Origin: Photobacterium kishitanii
Lineage (GTDB): Bacteria; Pseudomonadota; Gammaproteobacteria; Enterobacterales; Vibrionaceae
Assembly: GCF_003026355.1 (NCBI RefSeq)
Contig: NZ_PYON01000002.1
Coordinates: 248,001-312,000, forward strand
Reading direction: 5' to 3'
Length of the DNA stretch: 64,000 bases
Positions 50,466 through 59,144 of this stretch are shown here, in pieces. The first letter of the stretch is position 1; each line of letters starts with the position of its first letter. The translations under genes were made by a program, and so were the position numbers. The notes under the pieces were generated by a model, which saw only the letters and a list, made by a program, of their open reading frames with translations, did no database searches and was not told where the DNA came from.

Positions 50466-51125
50466 ATGATGAACTCACCTTCAAATACTACCGCCGCATT
50501 TTCTTGTTTACATTTTTTTGAATTACGTTCGGGTTTTGAGCATCCTCAGTTAGCGCCTTTAAGTGCCGATCTATTACCTGGGCAGCATCTTGCGTTATCT
50601 GGTGCATCTGGATGTGGGAAAAGTAGTCTCTTACAAGTGATCGCAGGATTGAAATCGCCACGGAGAGGACATTTTAATTATCAACAGCAGCAGATTGATG
50701 CAGGGTCATTGTCGTTTTGGCGTCAGCAAATATGCTATTTACCTCAACAAGCAGTAATGGGGGCTGAAACGGTGTTGGAGGTATTGTTATTACCATGGCA
50801 TCTTAAAGCGATGCAATCTTCCCATCCATCGCAGCAATATTGTCAGCAAGCATTACTGCAAGCAGGGTTGAATATTACGCTCGATAAAGAAGTCACCATA
50901 TTATCTGGTGGAGAAAAACAGCGCTTGGCGATTGCGCGAGCAATACTTATGCAGCGTTCGATATGGTTGATGGATGAACCAACATCAGCGTTAGATCCAG
51001 CTGCCCGTAATAATATTATTGAGTTAATCAATTCATTGAAAATTATCTGTATTTCGGTATCTCATGATCCAGTATGGCTTGCGACGGCGGATCAGGTTTA
51101 CCACATGGATATGGAACAGGAATAG
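50466..51125 (+). CDS. fetA: ABC transporter ATP-binding protein FetA (YbbL-like)
   Basis: 219 residues (a second ATG one codon in is possible). ATP-binding subunit of the FetAB exporter, which reduces toxicity of iron and H2O2 in E. coli. Walker A GASGCGKSS (about 44-52), signature ILSGGEKQRLAIARAI, Walker B IWLMDEPTSALD (about 160-171). A weak ribosome site. Its stop is 4 bases before the fetB start, and in E. coli they also form an operon. Confidence 0.88.
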   Translation: MMNSPSNTTAAFSCLHFFELRSGFEHPQLAPLSADLLPGQHLALSGASGCGKSSLLQVIAGLKSPRRGHFNYQQQQIDAGSLSFWRQQICYLPQQAVMGAETVLEVLLLPWHLKAMQSSHPSQQYCQQALLQAGLNITLDKEVTILSGGEKQRLAIARAILMQRSIWLMDEPTSALDPAARNNIIELINSLKIICISVSHDPVWLATADQVYHMDMEQE

Positions 51126-51129
51126 ACTA

Positions 51130-51909
51130 ATGACAGCCACTATCACTCATACAATCGACCTACATTGGTCAGCTATGGCCGGATTTTATTTGTTCTTACT
51201 GATTCCATTAGTATTATTCCAGCGCTGGCAGCTCGGTTTGAGCCGTACGATGATCACTTCAGTGTTGCGAATGACATTACAATTATCTGTTGTTGGTATT
51301 TACTTACACACATTATTTGGTTGGCAAAGTATTAGTCTTAACGTTGTTTGGCTAACTGTTATGGCTCTTTTTGCCAGTTATACCATTTGTAAGCGGTCTG
51401 AAGTTAACTTAAAACGGGTACTGCCTGCCGTTATTTGCGGGCAATTTATTGCATTGTTAGTGGCACTACCCGCTGTTTTAGCGGGTGTTATTCAGGTATC
51501 ACCATGGTGGCAAGCACAATATATGATCCCAATTGCGGGAATGTTATTAGGCAATAGCTTAACTGCAAATGTATTGGCATTGTCACGTTGGGGAGGTTTA
51601 CTTAAAGAAAATCATCATGAGTATCAATACTATTTAGCGATGGGAGCACCAAACCCAGCTCAACCGTTTATTCGTACTGCTTTTAAAGCTGCTCTCGCGC
51701 CACAATTAGCTTCAATGGCTACATTAGGGATTGTTAGCTTACCAGGTATGATGACTGGACAAATTTTAGGGGGAGCGATGCCATTGGTTGCGGTGAAATA
51801 TCAATTAGTCATTATGGTCGCAATATTTGTCTCAGGCGTGCTTTCTGTCGCAACGACATTAACCATCGTTAACCGACGTTCATTTGATGCCTACGGTAAC
51901 GTTTTGTAA
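51130..51909 (+). CDS. fetB: ABC transporter permease FetB (YbbM-like)
   Basis: 259 residues from the ATG at 51130 (MTATITHTIDLHW), the same length as E. coli FetB. About six membrane segments; the conserved EYQYYLAMGAPNPAQP and FKAALAPQLASMATLGIVSLPGMMTGQILGG regions match the family. AGGAAT precedes the ATG, overlapping the end of fetA. Shares a terminator with pdxY. Confidence 0.88.
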   Translation: MTATITHTIDLHWSAMAGFYLFLLIPLVLFQRWQLGLSRTMITSVLRMTLQLSVVGIYLHTLFGWQSISLNVVWLTVMALFASYTICKRSEVNLKRVLPAVICGQFIALLVALPAVLAGVIQVSPWWQAQYMIPIAGMLLGNSLTANVLALSRWGGLLKENHHEYQYYLAMGAPNPAQPFIRTAFKAALAPQLASMATLGIVSLPGMMTGQILGGAMPLVAVKYQLVIMVAIFVSGVLSVATTLTIVNRRSFDAYGNVL

Positions 51910-51927
51910 TTTTAAATGCGTTATAAA

Positions 51928-51957
51928 AATAAAAAGCAGCTAATTGCTGCTTTTTAA
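51928..51957. terminator. Bidirectional terminator between fetB and pdxY
   Basis: AAAAAGCAGC / GCTGCTTTTT around TAATT, with A on the left and T on the right; ends both convergent genes. Confidence 0.85.
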
Positions 51958-51981
51958 TTATCTGCCTGGTAAGCACTATTA

Positions 51982-52836
51982 TTAAATTTCTGTAATCGGA
52001 AAAATTTCAGTTGGTGTTATGATTTCATCTTGAGCTGCAATTGTTTGTAATTCCCATTCACCGCGGCGGTGGGTTTCTTTCAATATTGCGTAACATGCAT
52101 TATGAGCATGTTCAAAGGCTTGTTGTGCTGACCAACTTTTTAATAAACCACCAGTAAATAACGATGAAATAAGATCACCCACACCCACAGGTTGATTATC
52201 AAAGGCTAGATGTGGACGCTGTGCTAAATAACAACCATCTTTGGTCGCTAGCATCATCGAGAACTTATCTTTTGATAAACTGTGAAGATGTTTCACTAAC
52301 ACCATTTTGGGGCCAAGTGTTAGCGCATGCTGACACGCTTTGACTGCATCATCTAATGTATTGATGGTCATACCTACAAACTGACTGAGTTCAAACTGGT
52401 TAGGGACAATCACATCAGCCAGTGGCATTACATCATTAATAAGGTATTCAGAAATACCGTCAGCTACGATACAACCTTTTTCAGGATCACCCATTACAGG
52501 ATCACAAATGTAAATTGCATTAGGATTTTGTTGTTTTACCATTTTAACCGTATCAATAATGGCTAAACATTGATCAGCACTACCTTGATATCCGGTAAGG
52601 ACTGCTTCACAGTTTTTAAGCTGATCAATGTTGTTGATGCCTTTGACAAGATCAATTAAGTCTGTTGCTGGAAATGCTTTACCTGTCCAACCTTGTTTAT
52701 ATTGAGTATGGTTAGAAAATTGTACGGTATGTAGTGGCCATACTTCAAATCCCATACGCTGAAGAGGGAATACTGCAGAACTATTACCAGCGTGACCGTA
52801 AACAACATGTGACTGTATTGATAGAATGCCTTTCAT
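51982..52836 (-). CDS. pdxY: Pyridoxal kinase
   Basis: 284 residues, phosphorylates pyridoxal to PLP in the B6 salvage pathway. Ribokinase-like fold with [19 protein letters not shown] near the N-terminus, [21 protein letters not shown] (about 113-123), and the ATP/catalytic [13 protein letters not shown] near 219-231. Length matches E. coli PdxY (287). The ATG has AAGGAACC upstream. Monocistronic. Confidence 0.93.
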   Translation of the reverse strand: MKGILSIQSHVVYGHAGNSSAVFPLQRMGFEVWPLHTVQFSNHTQYKQGWTGKAFPATDLIDLVKGINNIDQLKNCEAVLTGYQGSADQCLAIIDTVKMVKQQNPNAIYICDPVMGDPEKGCIVADGISEYLINDVMPLADVIVPNQFELSQFVGMTINTLDDAVKACQHALTLGPKMVLVKHLHSLSKDKFSMMLATKDGCYLAQRPHLAFDNQPVGVGDLISSLFTGGLLKSWSAQQAFEHAHNACYAILKETHRRGEWELQTIAAQDEIITPTEIFPITEI

Positions 52837-53160
52837 CGAGGTTCCTTATAACCATCGTATCTATAGGTATACTTTACATGTGCTGATATCAGAAACCTAG
52901 TCATTTTATATCGTAATTATTCCTTGCAAAAATGCAGACTATTTATTGTTCGACAATAAGTACAATTTCTTTTCACTGCTAAATAAATAGAATAAGTAAT
53001 GTAATTGAAATATGTTTTATTGGTTATTTTGTCTGTTTTTTGAACGATTAATGTGTTTTTATTGATTTTTATACTTTAATTTTTTTCTTTAATAAACATA
53101 TGGTTATTGTTTTGTTCAGTGGTTATCCACAATTTTTCATCTGTTTTTATAAAAAAAATA

Positions 53161-53189
53161 TTTACAGCATCAAAAATAGGCGTTAATGT
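53161..53189 (+). promoter_or_regulatory. Sigma-70 promoter of the degenerate cold-shock gene
   Basis: TTTACA and TAATGT separated by 17 bases, giving a leader of about 265 bases before the ATG at 53461. A long leader is typical of cold-shock genes. Confidence 0.55.
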
Positions 53190-53294
53190 TCGATTCGTCT
53201 GTTACTCGGACCTAATGTGTGTTGAACCAAAACCACAATGTCATTTCTAATCATTGTTATTCGTTTATGTTGCAAACGTAGTAGCAGTGCCAAG

Positions 53295-53317
53295 CTATAA
53301 GAAGGGTGATCTTATAG
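53295..53317 (+). promoter_or_regulatory. Hairpin in the leader of the degenerate cold-shock gene
   Basis: Perfect arms CTATAAGA and TCTTATAG around AGGGTGA. A second dyad, CAAATAT ... ATATTTG, covers about 53409-53440, just before the AAAGGAAA ribosome site. Such structures may gate translation. Confidence 0.5.
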
Positions 53318-53460
53318 TTAAGAAGTAGTAGGTCAATGAGTAAAGCTCTATGCCACGGTTAATTAACTGTTTGGTATAAAACTATTTAAACTCAAATTGA
53401 TAGCCTCAAATATATATGCTGATAAGAAAGCAATATTTGGGCGTAAAGGAAATATAAACT

Positions 53461-53661
53461 ATGACTTCACAAACAGGTATTATTCGTAGCTTCAACCCAG
53501 TTGAAAAAATTGGTTTAATTACTAGCGATCTTGGTGGCGATATTCGTTTCGATGCATCTCAAGTTTGCAGTCGTTCACAGCCTTCATCTGGTAGTATGGT
53601 TGAATTTACGTTAGATGATTCAAGCAATAAACTTAAAGCAGTTAAAATTCGTTTTATCTAA
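53461..53661 (+). CDS. Degenerate cold-shock-domain protein
   Basis: 66 residues, cold-shock fold by pattern (TGIIRSFNPVEKIGLITSDLGGDIRFDAS) but with changed RNA-binding motifs: RNP1 KGFGFI becomes KIGLIT and RNP2 VFVHF becomes DIRFDAS, losing most of the stacking aromatics seen in the other two csp genes. AAAGGAAAT precedes the ATG. It may bind nucleic acid weakly or bind something else. It retains the long leader and promoter of a cold-shock gene and ends in a terminator, so it is probably expressed. Confidence 0.8.
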   Translation: MTSQTGIIRSFNPVEKIGLITSDLGGDIRFDASQVCSRSQPSSGSMVEFTLDDSSNKLKAVKIRFI

Positions 53662-53987
53662 TTTAATTAATGAGCTAAATGTTAGTAAATACTAATGTTT
53701 AACCATGATTAAATAAAAAATCCCGGCTTTGGTCGGGATTTTTTATATCTGTTATATTAATTTATATAGCCAATTAATTAAGTGGCCTAGCTGTGATAAT
53801 GATGCCAGTTTAAGCGACTAATTAATTATTAATTTTCATAATATTGATATTGTTGTTTTACATATTAATGACCAATAGTTGATATAAATAATACTGATAC
53901 TGCAATCATTGATATTATGTCTGCTTAAATCTTGATAAGATAATAAAACTACTCATTGAGTGGTTTTGCTTAGAAAAGGTAGAGAAA
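53662..53987. other. Intergenic region before the YheO-like gene
   Basis: Contains the terminator at 53715-53744; the rest is AT-rich DNA with no gene or clear operator. It must hold the promoter of the YheO-like regulator. Confidence 0.5.
53715..53744 (+). terminator. Terminator of the degenerate cold-shock gene
   Basis: AAATCCCG and CGGGATTT arms with an 8-base loop and a T-run, 55 bases after the stop. Confidence 0.85.
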
Positions 53988-54635
53988 ATGCATGAGTTGA
54001 CAGATAGTGATTATGATATTCTTCACGCAATGGAAAACATTGTTGATGGTATTGCTGCAATGTGGGGAGAGCATACTGAAGTATTACTGCATTGTTTAGA
54101 TTCACGTAATCCGTCAATTATGAAGATTGCTAATGGACATATTACGGGGCGTGAGGTGGGAGCACCAATCACAAATATTGCGTTAGTAAAGTTAAATGAA
54201 GGACAGGATGTTTCTAAAGCTTATATTACTAAATCTCCAGATGGTAAAACTTTACGTTCATTAACCACTGTGATTCGTAATAAGCAGCAGCAAGCGATAG
54301 GTTTACTTTGTGTTAATTTTAATCTTGACGCACCATTTCAGTCGATGATCCATAGTTTAATGCCAACCATTGGCGCTCATTGTGATCATGGTGTTACAGC
54401 AGAAACATTTGCACGTAATAATGATGAAATGATGCATAGTTCAATTGAAAATGTTCGTGAGCAGGTCACAACAGATAGTTCGATACCGCCATCAAAGAAA
54501 AGCCGAGAAATTGTGACGCGGTTACACGAGTTAGGTATTTTTGATCTTAAAGATAGTGCTCAAATAGCGGCAAAAGGATTAGATATTTCAATCCATACTA
54601 TTTATCGTTATTTACGAGAAATACGCGCCCACTGA
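53988..54635 (+). CDS. YheO-family PAS/HTH transcriptional regulator
   Basis: 215 residues. N-terminal YheO-type PAS domain (about 10-120, with LHCLDSRNPSIMKIANGHITGREVGAPITN) and a C-terminal helix-turn-helix (about 165-213, IAAKGLDISIHTIYRYLREIRAH). Relatives include DauR and YheO, regulators of amino acid or other catabolic genes. No target operon is adjacent. ATG with AAAGGTAG a few bases upstream. Two inverted repeats follow it. Confidence 0.87.
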   Translation: MHELTDSDYDILHAMENIVDGIAAMWGEHTEVLLHCLDSRNPSIMKIANGHITGREVGAPITNIALVKLNEGQDVSKAYITKSPDGKTLRSLTTVIRNKQQQAIGLLCVNFNLDAPFQSMIHSLMPTIGAHCDHGVTAETFARNNDEMMHSSIENVREQVTTDSSIPPSKKSREIVTRLHELGIFDLKDSAQIAAKGLDISIHTIYRYLREIRAH

Positions 54636-54643
54636 TTTAGTGT

Positions 54644-54668
54644 ATGAGTTCTAATATATAGGACTCAT
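54644..54668 (+). terminator. Hairpin after the YheO-like gene
   Basis: ATGAGTTCTA / TAGGACTCAT, 10 paired bases with one G-T, loop of five, about 10 bases after the stop. Little T follows. Confidence 0.5.
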
Positions 54669-54681
54669 GATTAATATATGC

Positions 54682-54740
54682 ATGCCAATTCAATCAATAA
54701 ATTATCGTTTCAGCTTAAAATTAAAGCATCGAATTGGCAT
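54682..54740. terminator. Long-loop inverted repeat between the YheO-like and GEVED genes
   Basis: Perfect 10-base arms ATGCCAATTC and GAATTGGCAT, 39 bases apart, followed by TGTTTTATTA on the plus strand. It may terminate either convergent transcript. Confidence 0.4.
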
Positions 54741-54772
54741 TGTTTTATTATGTAATATTCATTATATCGACA

Positions 54773-57700
54773 TTATTGTATTGTTACGCGATAAGTGACA
54801 TACCCTTTTTCGGCAGGTGCTAACACACCATTTAATATCCACTTTATTGCGCCACTATAGCCATTGGTGTTACTTCCATCGACTGTCAGAATATTGCACG
54901 ACGTAATACTGGTTGGTGTTTGAGTTGCTGGTGAGTTACAACTAATCTGATTCGATAATAAAGTATGTTCTGGCACAGCATCAAAGATATTGATGGTACT
55001 AATATTGCCTAAGCCATTATTTATAAAATAAATTTTATACTCTAATATATCTCCCGGTCGAGCTTGATTACTGCGACTTTCAGTATCTGCTTGAGTGATG
55101 TTTTTTACTGTTTTTTCAATATCTAATGTACCCGAATTACCAAAACTGACTTTAATTGTATCGGTATCACTAACGGTTGTCGTGAGTGCTGTGTTACTGA
55201 AATCCATAATAGCATTAAGTTGGTATTTGTATTCACTGTGCAAGGGGACATTTTTCGGTATGATAACTTTTATAATCACGCATACTTCAGTTAGGTTATT
55301 AGCACTTACTGTTATTGGACTATTTATTAAGCCATCGGTTGGGTCTAATTTACCATCACAATTATTATCAGAGTACAGTATATGGTTCCATGGGTATCCT
55401 GATGGCGTAGTGGTGACATTATTAATATTAAAGCTGACTGTACCGCTGGTATTAATTTTAAATTTATGACTTAAAAAGATAGGTAAACCGGGTTCACCTT
55501 CGATGTAATTATCAGGATCTAATGTAGCTATACTGACTTTACCAAAATTAATATTTTCTAAAATATCGCCCGCCGCTGCTGTTACGAGCATGAAACTATC
55601 ACTGATTGAACTATTAATGACTTTGCCGACTAAACCTAATGCAGGATCAGTGACATCCGATTCTGATATGTCAACCCATGTTGCTTGCGGAATAACTTGA
55701 ATCTTAATTTGTTTATTAGCTAACTCAACGGGAATAATAAATTGATAGTGTCCGTTACCTGTTGTGGTTGTTTGTAGAATTTCTTGGCCGTTAGCATAGT
55801 TTGTTATGGCTACATCATCATAGATTGCTTTTACAATAAAATTAGCTAAACCTTGTTCTTCACTTTCTTGTTTGCCATCATGGGCAGTTGCAATGCCTTT
55901 ACCATTATCTTCAAACACCTTGCCGTTTAATACAATTTGGTTAATGAGATTAAACATATAATCTTCGACTTCACCATTATCGACTGTACCTGTTGGGCTG
56001 GTGCAAGTGTTTGGAGTATCACATAACCGGAATCGAATAAAGGTATCACCGTTATAGCCATTGGTATAGGCGGCATTTAAAAGCACAGAAATACTGGTTG
56101 TGGTTGTATTAACATTTTGATCGGTTAGTACATTTTCTCCTATACCATTAAAGTTACCGTCATGATTAAGGTCGACAAAAACATTCAGATAACCACTACC
56201 ACCTGATATTGCAATTGGAATGGTAGTCGGCGTTGCAACAATAATACTATTAGGCATTGTCACGCCTTCTTCATCATCCTCACCAGTAGTATTATCACCA
56301 GTGGCATCCGGACTGTAGAAGTAATATAAATCAGGATCCCATTTGGTTCCTAAAATTAGATCAGGCGTACCTGATACATCAACATCGTTATTACGGTGTC
56401 CTACCTGCCCGTAACTGCTAGGCGCATCGCCTTTATCAATACTTGAAATACATCCTGCTGCATCGTGAAATTCTACTTTTGTATAAGTACTTGGGATCAC
56501 AAAGGTTGCATCTCCTGTCAGCATATTAATGCGATACATACCGACTTTATTAAATAAATCATAATTGCCATTGCTATTGGTATCGTGATCGCCACCAATG
56601 GTAAAGGCATAAAAATAATTTAAATCATCCGTTGCTACAGCTCCTGTCCAAATATTAGGCGCTTTAGCACCGTTAAAGTTTAAGTTAATAGTGGTTACGA
56701 TATTTGAGTTAGGATCATAGCGATATAGCATCGGTGTTGTTGGATTTGTTTTTGCAGCAGCAATTGAGCCTGCATTAATGAAACCATTACCTGTTAAATC
56801 AACTGCATATATAAGTCCATCAGTTTCTGATACAGCCCAGTCAGACCCTATTCGTATGCCGTCAGGGTTAGTACCTATAATCGTATTTGGAAGTTTTTTT
56901 ACGCTGTAGGTCATCTCATTTAAATCAATACTGATCAAACTATCCCAGCGATTCATTGCGATATAATAGGTTTGTCCATCACGTGAAATGGTTCCCATAT
57001 TAGCCGTGAACTCGCCACCGATATTTTCAGGTAATCGATCGCCTTTATTGATCGCGACGGGACCGTCATTATCGGTAGAATTTATGCTGTAGTTGTTATC
57101 AGCATAAATGTGACCCAATGGAATAAAACTTGTTCCGCTGGTATCTGTTACAATAAGGGCAATATAGCCGTTATCAACATAGGTGGAATACATTTTTCCT
57201 GTTATGCGATCAAAAGCTAACCCATTCATTAATCGATAATTTACGTTACTTTTTATTGGGTCGAACATAAAAGTGAATGGTTGATCTGGTTCAACTGATG
57301 AGTAGGTGAAGTTATTACCGTTATCGACCGATTCTGTGACATAGAGTTTGTCACAAGTGTTATCTAAGTTGAGATCAGAGATAAAGATACGATAATCTTC
57401 AACTTCCCCATCAAATACTTCCCCGACAGGGCTATTACATGCAGTGCTAGAACAAACGCGCACGCGTAGATAGGTATAGCCTAAACTGGCCGTGGAGAGC
57501 ACGGTAAAGGCATGTGCAACCGTTGTGTTCGGAGTTGTTGTGGTTGAATTTATAATTTGTTCATTAGCATCATTCCAATCGCCATCTCGATTCCAATCGA
57601 TCCATGCGTATAGATGCATGGTCGTTAAATTTGAACCAGTATCAAGCGTGGTCAAAATATTTAATGTTTCATTATCTCCTGGTTTCATATTGGCATTATA

Positions 57701-58834
57701 ACTTACGCCATCTTCATCATTAGGGCTATCTGTAGCGTCATCTTTAGTCGCTGAACTATTTTGTAAGGTACCGTCATCAGCGTCCCAATGTGTGCCTAAG
57801 GTAATATCAACTTGGTTATCATTATCAAAATTATATTGATGATGGCGAGCACCATTATCCGATTTAGTTGTGTTGTAGTTAGCATTACTTGTATTTAATC
57901 CATTATCTGGAGCATCACCGTAATCAATAGCAATTAAACGAAACACATAGGTACAATTATAATTATTGCCATTAGTTACAGTTAAAGGGTTTACACATGA
58001 AAAAGAAGCTAGTTCATAATCTGCGGGTCCTGTCCATGTGAAACTGTAGGCGCTTGGCGTCATTGGCTTGGTATCACCAGAGGTGAAATTAACAGCGATG
58101 GCATTTGAATCTGTGGCAATAAGGTTAAAATCAGCAGGTAAAGCCGAGCCATTTTGTATGGTGGCATTTAAAGTAATACTGGCTTGTACAAAGGAATACG
58201 CTCTAAATCGTACTTTATCTAATGCCGCACCTGAGCGACCATTAAACCCTGCAATAGCTTGTCCTGCTGGCGCAACAATACGATTATAATAAGTACCGGG
58301 ATAATTACGATTTGGTCCTATTTTTCCGGTAGATGGTGCAGCAGGAGCCGCACCAATTTGTAATCGGTTAGTGCCTGAGTTAAATGTAACAGGGGCACAA
58401 TAGAGGCGAAACCAACCCATAACCGGCCATGTGGTTGTATCGGCATCAACACCAACAACTGCTTGATTGGCAGGACAGTCCCCAGAATATAATGTGCCTG
58501 ACGTCGGGCCTCCCCAAGGTGTCGTTCCCGCTGCGGTCAGCGTTGCCGTATTACTGATAACACTGACTTGTGAGCATTGTCCTCGCAATGCGGTGCCATC
58601 TAAATTACCACCTGTATTTTGATTATAAAAATCAAAGCCTGTCATTAATTGTCCTGGTGGACATACTCGCTCGCCAAACTCACCACCGCCATTACCACCA
58701 ATATCAAGTAAGGTGCTTTGATAAACTAAACCGACACCTTCAGCGGCATAGATCGTCGTTGGCGGAATAATAAATATTAGCCCCAAAAAAATAATGACCA
58801 TTGGTTTTAGTTTTTTTAATATCATATTTAACAT
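54773..58834 (-). CDS. Giant exported GEVED/DUF11 repeat protein
   Basis: 1353 residues. Signal peptide about 1-30 (VIIFLGLIFIIPPTTIYA). An N-terminal unknown domain (about 31-300, with paired Cys), then GDAPDNG and a first GEVED domain ending GEVEDYRIF near 478; a beta-propeller-like region (about 498-795); GDAPSSYG and a second GEVED repeat near 955; an SdrD/CNA-B-like domain (about 965-1090); and a C-terminal DUF11 domain (about 1240-1353) ending TYRVTIQ. No anchor or sorting signal is visible at the C-terminus. Many Asp/Asn motifs suggest Ca2+ binding. Likely a secreted or surface adhesin; function unknown. It diverges from a related giant at 59145. Confidence 0.82.
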   Translation of the reverse strand: MLNMILKKLKPMVIIFLGLIFIIPPTTIYAAEGVGLVYQSTLLDIGGNGGGEFGERVCPPGQLMTGFDFYNQNTGGNLDGTALRGQCSQVSVISNTATLTAAGTTPWGGPTSGTLYSGDCPANQAVVGVDADTTTWPVMGWFRLYCAPVTFNSGTNRLQIGAAPAAPSTGKIGPNRNYPGTYYNRIVAPAGQAIAGFNGRSGAALDKVRFRAYSFVQASITLNATIQNGSALPADFNLIATDSNAIAVNFTSGDTKPMTPSAYSFTWTGPADYELASFSCVNPLTVTNGNNYNCTYVFRLIAIDYGDAPDNGLNTSNANYNTTKSDNGARHHQYNFDNDNQVDITLGTHWDADDGTLQNSSATKDDATDSPNDEDGVSYNANMKPGDNETLNILTTLDTGSNLTTMHLYAWIDWNRDGDWNDANEQIINSTTTTPNTTVAHAFTVLSTASLGYTYLRVRVCSSTACNSPVGEVFDGEVEDYRIFISDLNLDNTCDKLYVTESVDNGNNFTYSSVEPDQPFTFMFDPIKSNVNYRLMNGLAFDRITGKMYSTYVDNGYIALIVTDTSGTSFIPLGHIYADNNYSINSTDNDGPVAINKGDRLPENIGGEFTANMGTISRDGQTYYIAMNRWDSLISIDLNEMTYSVKKLPNTIIGTNPDGIRIGSDWAVSETDGLIYAVDLTGNGFINAGSIAAAKTNPTTPMLYRYDPNSNIVTTINLNFNGAKAPNIWTGAVATDDLNYFYAFTIGGDHDTNSNGNYDLFNKVGMYRINMLTGDATFVIPSTYTKVEFHDAAGCISSIDKGDAPSSYGQVGHRNNDVDVSGTPDLILGTKWDPDLYYFYSPDATGDNTTGEDDEEGVTMPNSIIVATPTTIPIAISGGSGYLNVFVDLNHDGNFNGIGENVLTDQNVNTTTTSISVLLNAAYTNGYNGDTFIRFRLCDTPNTCTSPTGTVDNGEVEDYMFNLINQIVLNGKVFEDNGKGIATAHDGKQESEEQGLANFIVKAIYDDVAITNYANGQEILQTTTTGNGHYQFIIPVELANKQIKIQVIPQATWVDISESDVTDPALGLVGKVINSSISDSFMLVTAAAGDILENINFGKVSIATLDPDNYIEGEPGLPIFLSHKFKINTSGTVSFNINNVTTTPSGYPWNHILYSDNNCDGKLDPTDGLINSPITVSANNLTEVCVIIKVIIPKNVPLHSEYKYQLNAIMDFSNTALTTTVSDTDTIKVSFGNSGTLDIEKTVKNITQADTESRSNQARPGDILEYKIYFINNGLGNISTINIFDAVPEHTLLSNQISCNSPATQTPTSITSCNILTVDGSNTNGYSGAIKWILNGVLAPAEKGYVTYRVTIQ

Positions 58835-59144
58835 TGATAAGACCTTATCTAATTGGGTGATAAGTATTCTTGAAATAATATATTTAATAAAATTATCAGT
58901 ATTTTAAAATTTCATATTCTTTTTTTTGATAAAGTGTTTTTTTTTGAGGTTTTAATTTCATTAATAGTAAAAAAAAACATTTTGATAATGTTTTTTTTAT
59001 TATTAGCTTTAAGACACTAGCTCTTGTTTTTTAAAGCAGTTAATTCTTTTTTTTAAGAGAAGATATTCATTTTTTTACCTTATAGTTGTTCTGCATGTGA
59101 TTTTTTGTCGCTGATGTTTTATTTCCTCTAAATAAGATAATTTT
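58835..59144. other. T-rich divergent region between two GEVED genes
   Basis: 310 bases with many T-runs on the plus strand. It must hold both promoters; no operator or RNA element is recognised. Confidence 0.5.

Larger units (their letters stand above)
52837..53460. other. Divergent region pdxY / degenerate csp gene
   Basis: Left part: the AT-rich pdxY promoter region. Right part: a candidate sigma-70 promoter at 53161 and a structured leader. No protein gene is visible. Confidence 0.5.
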
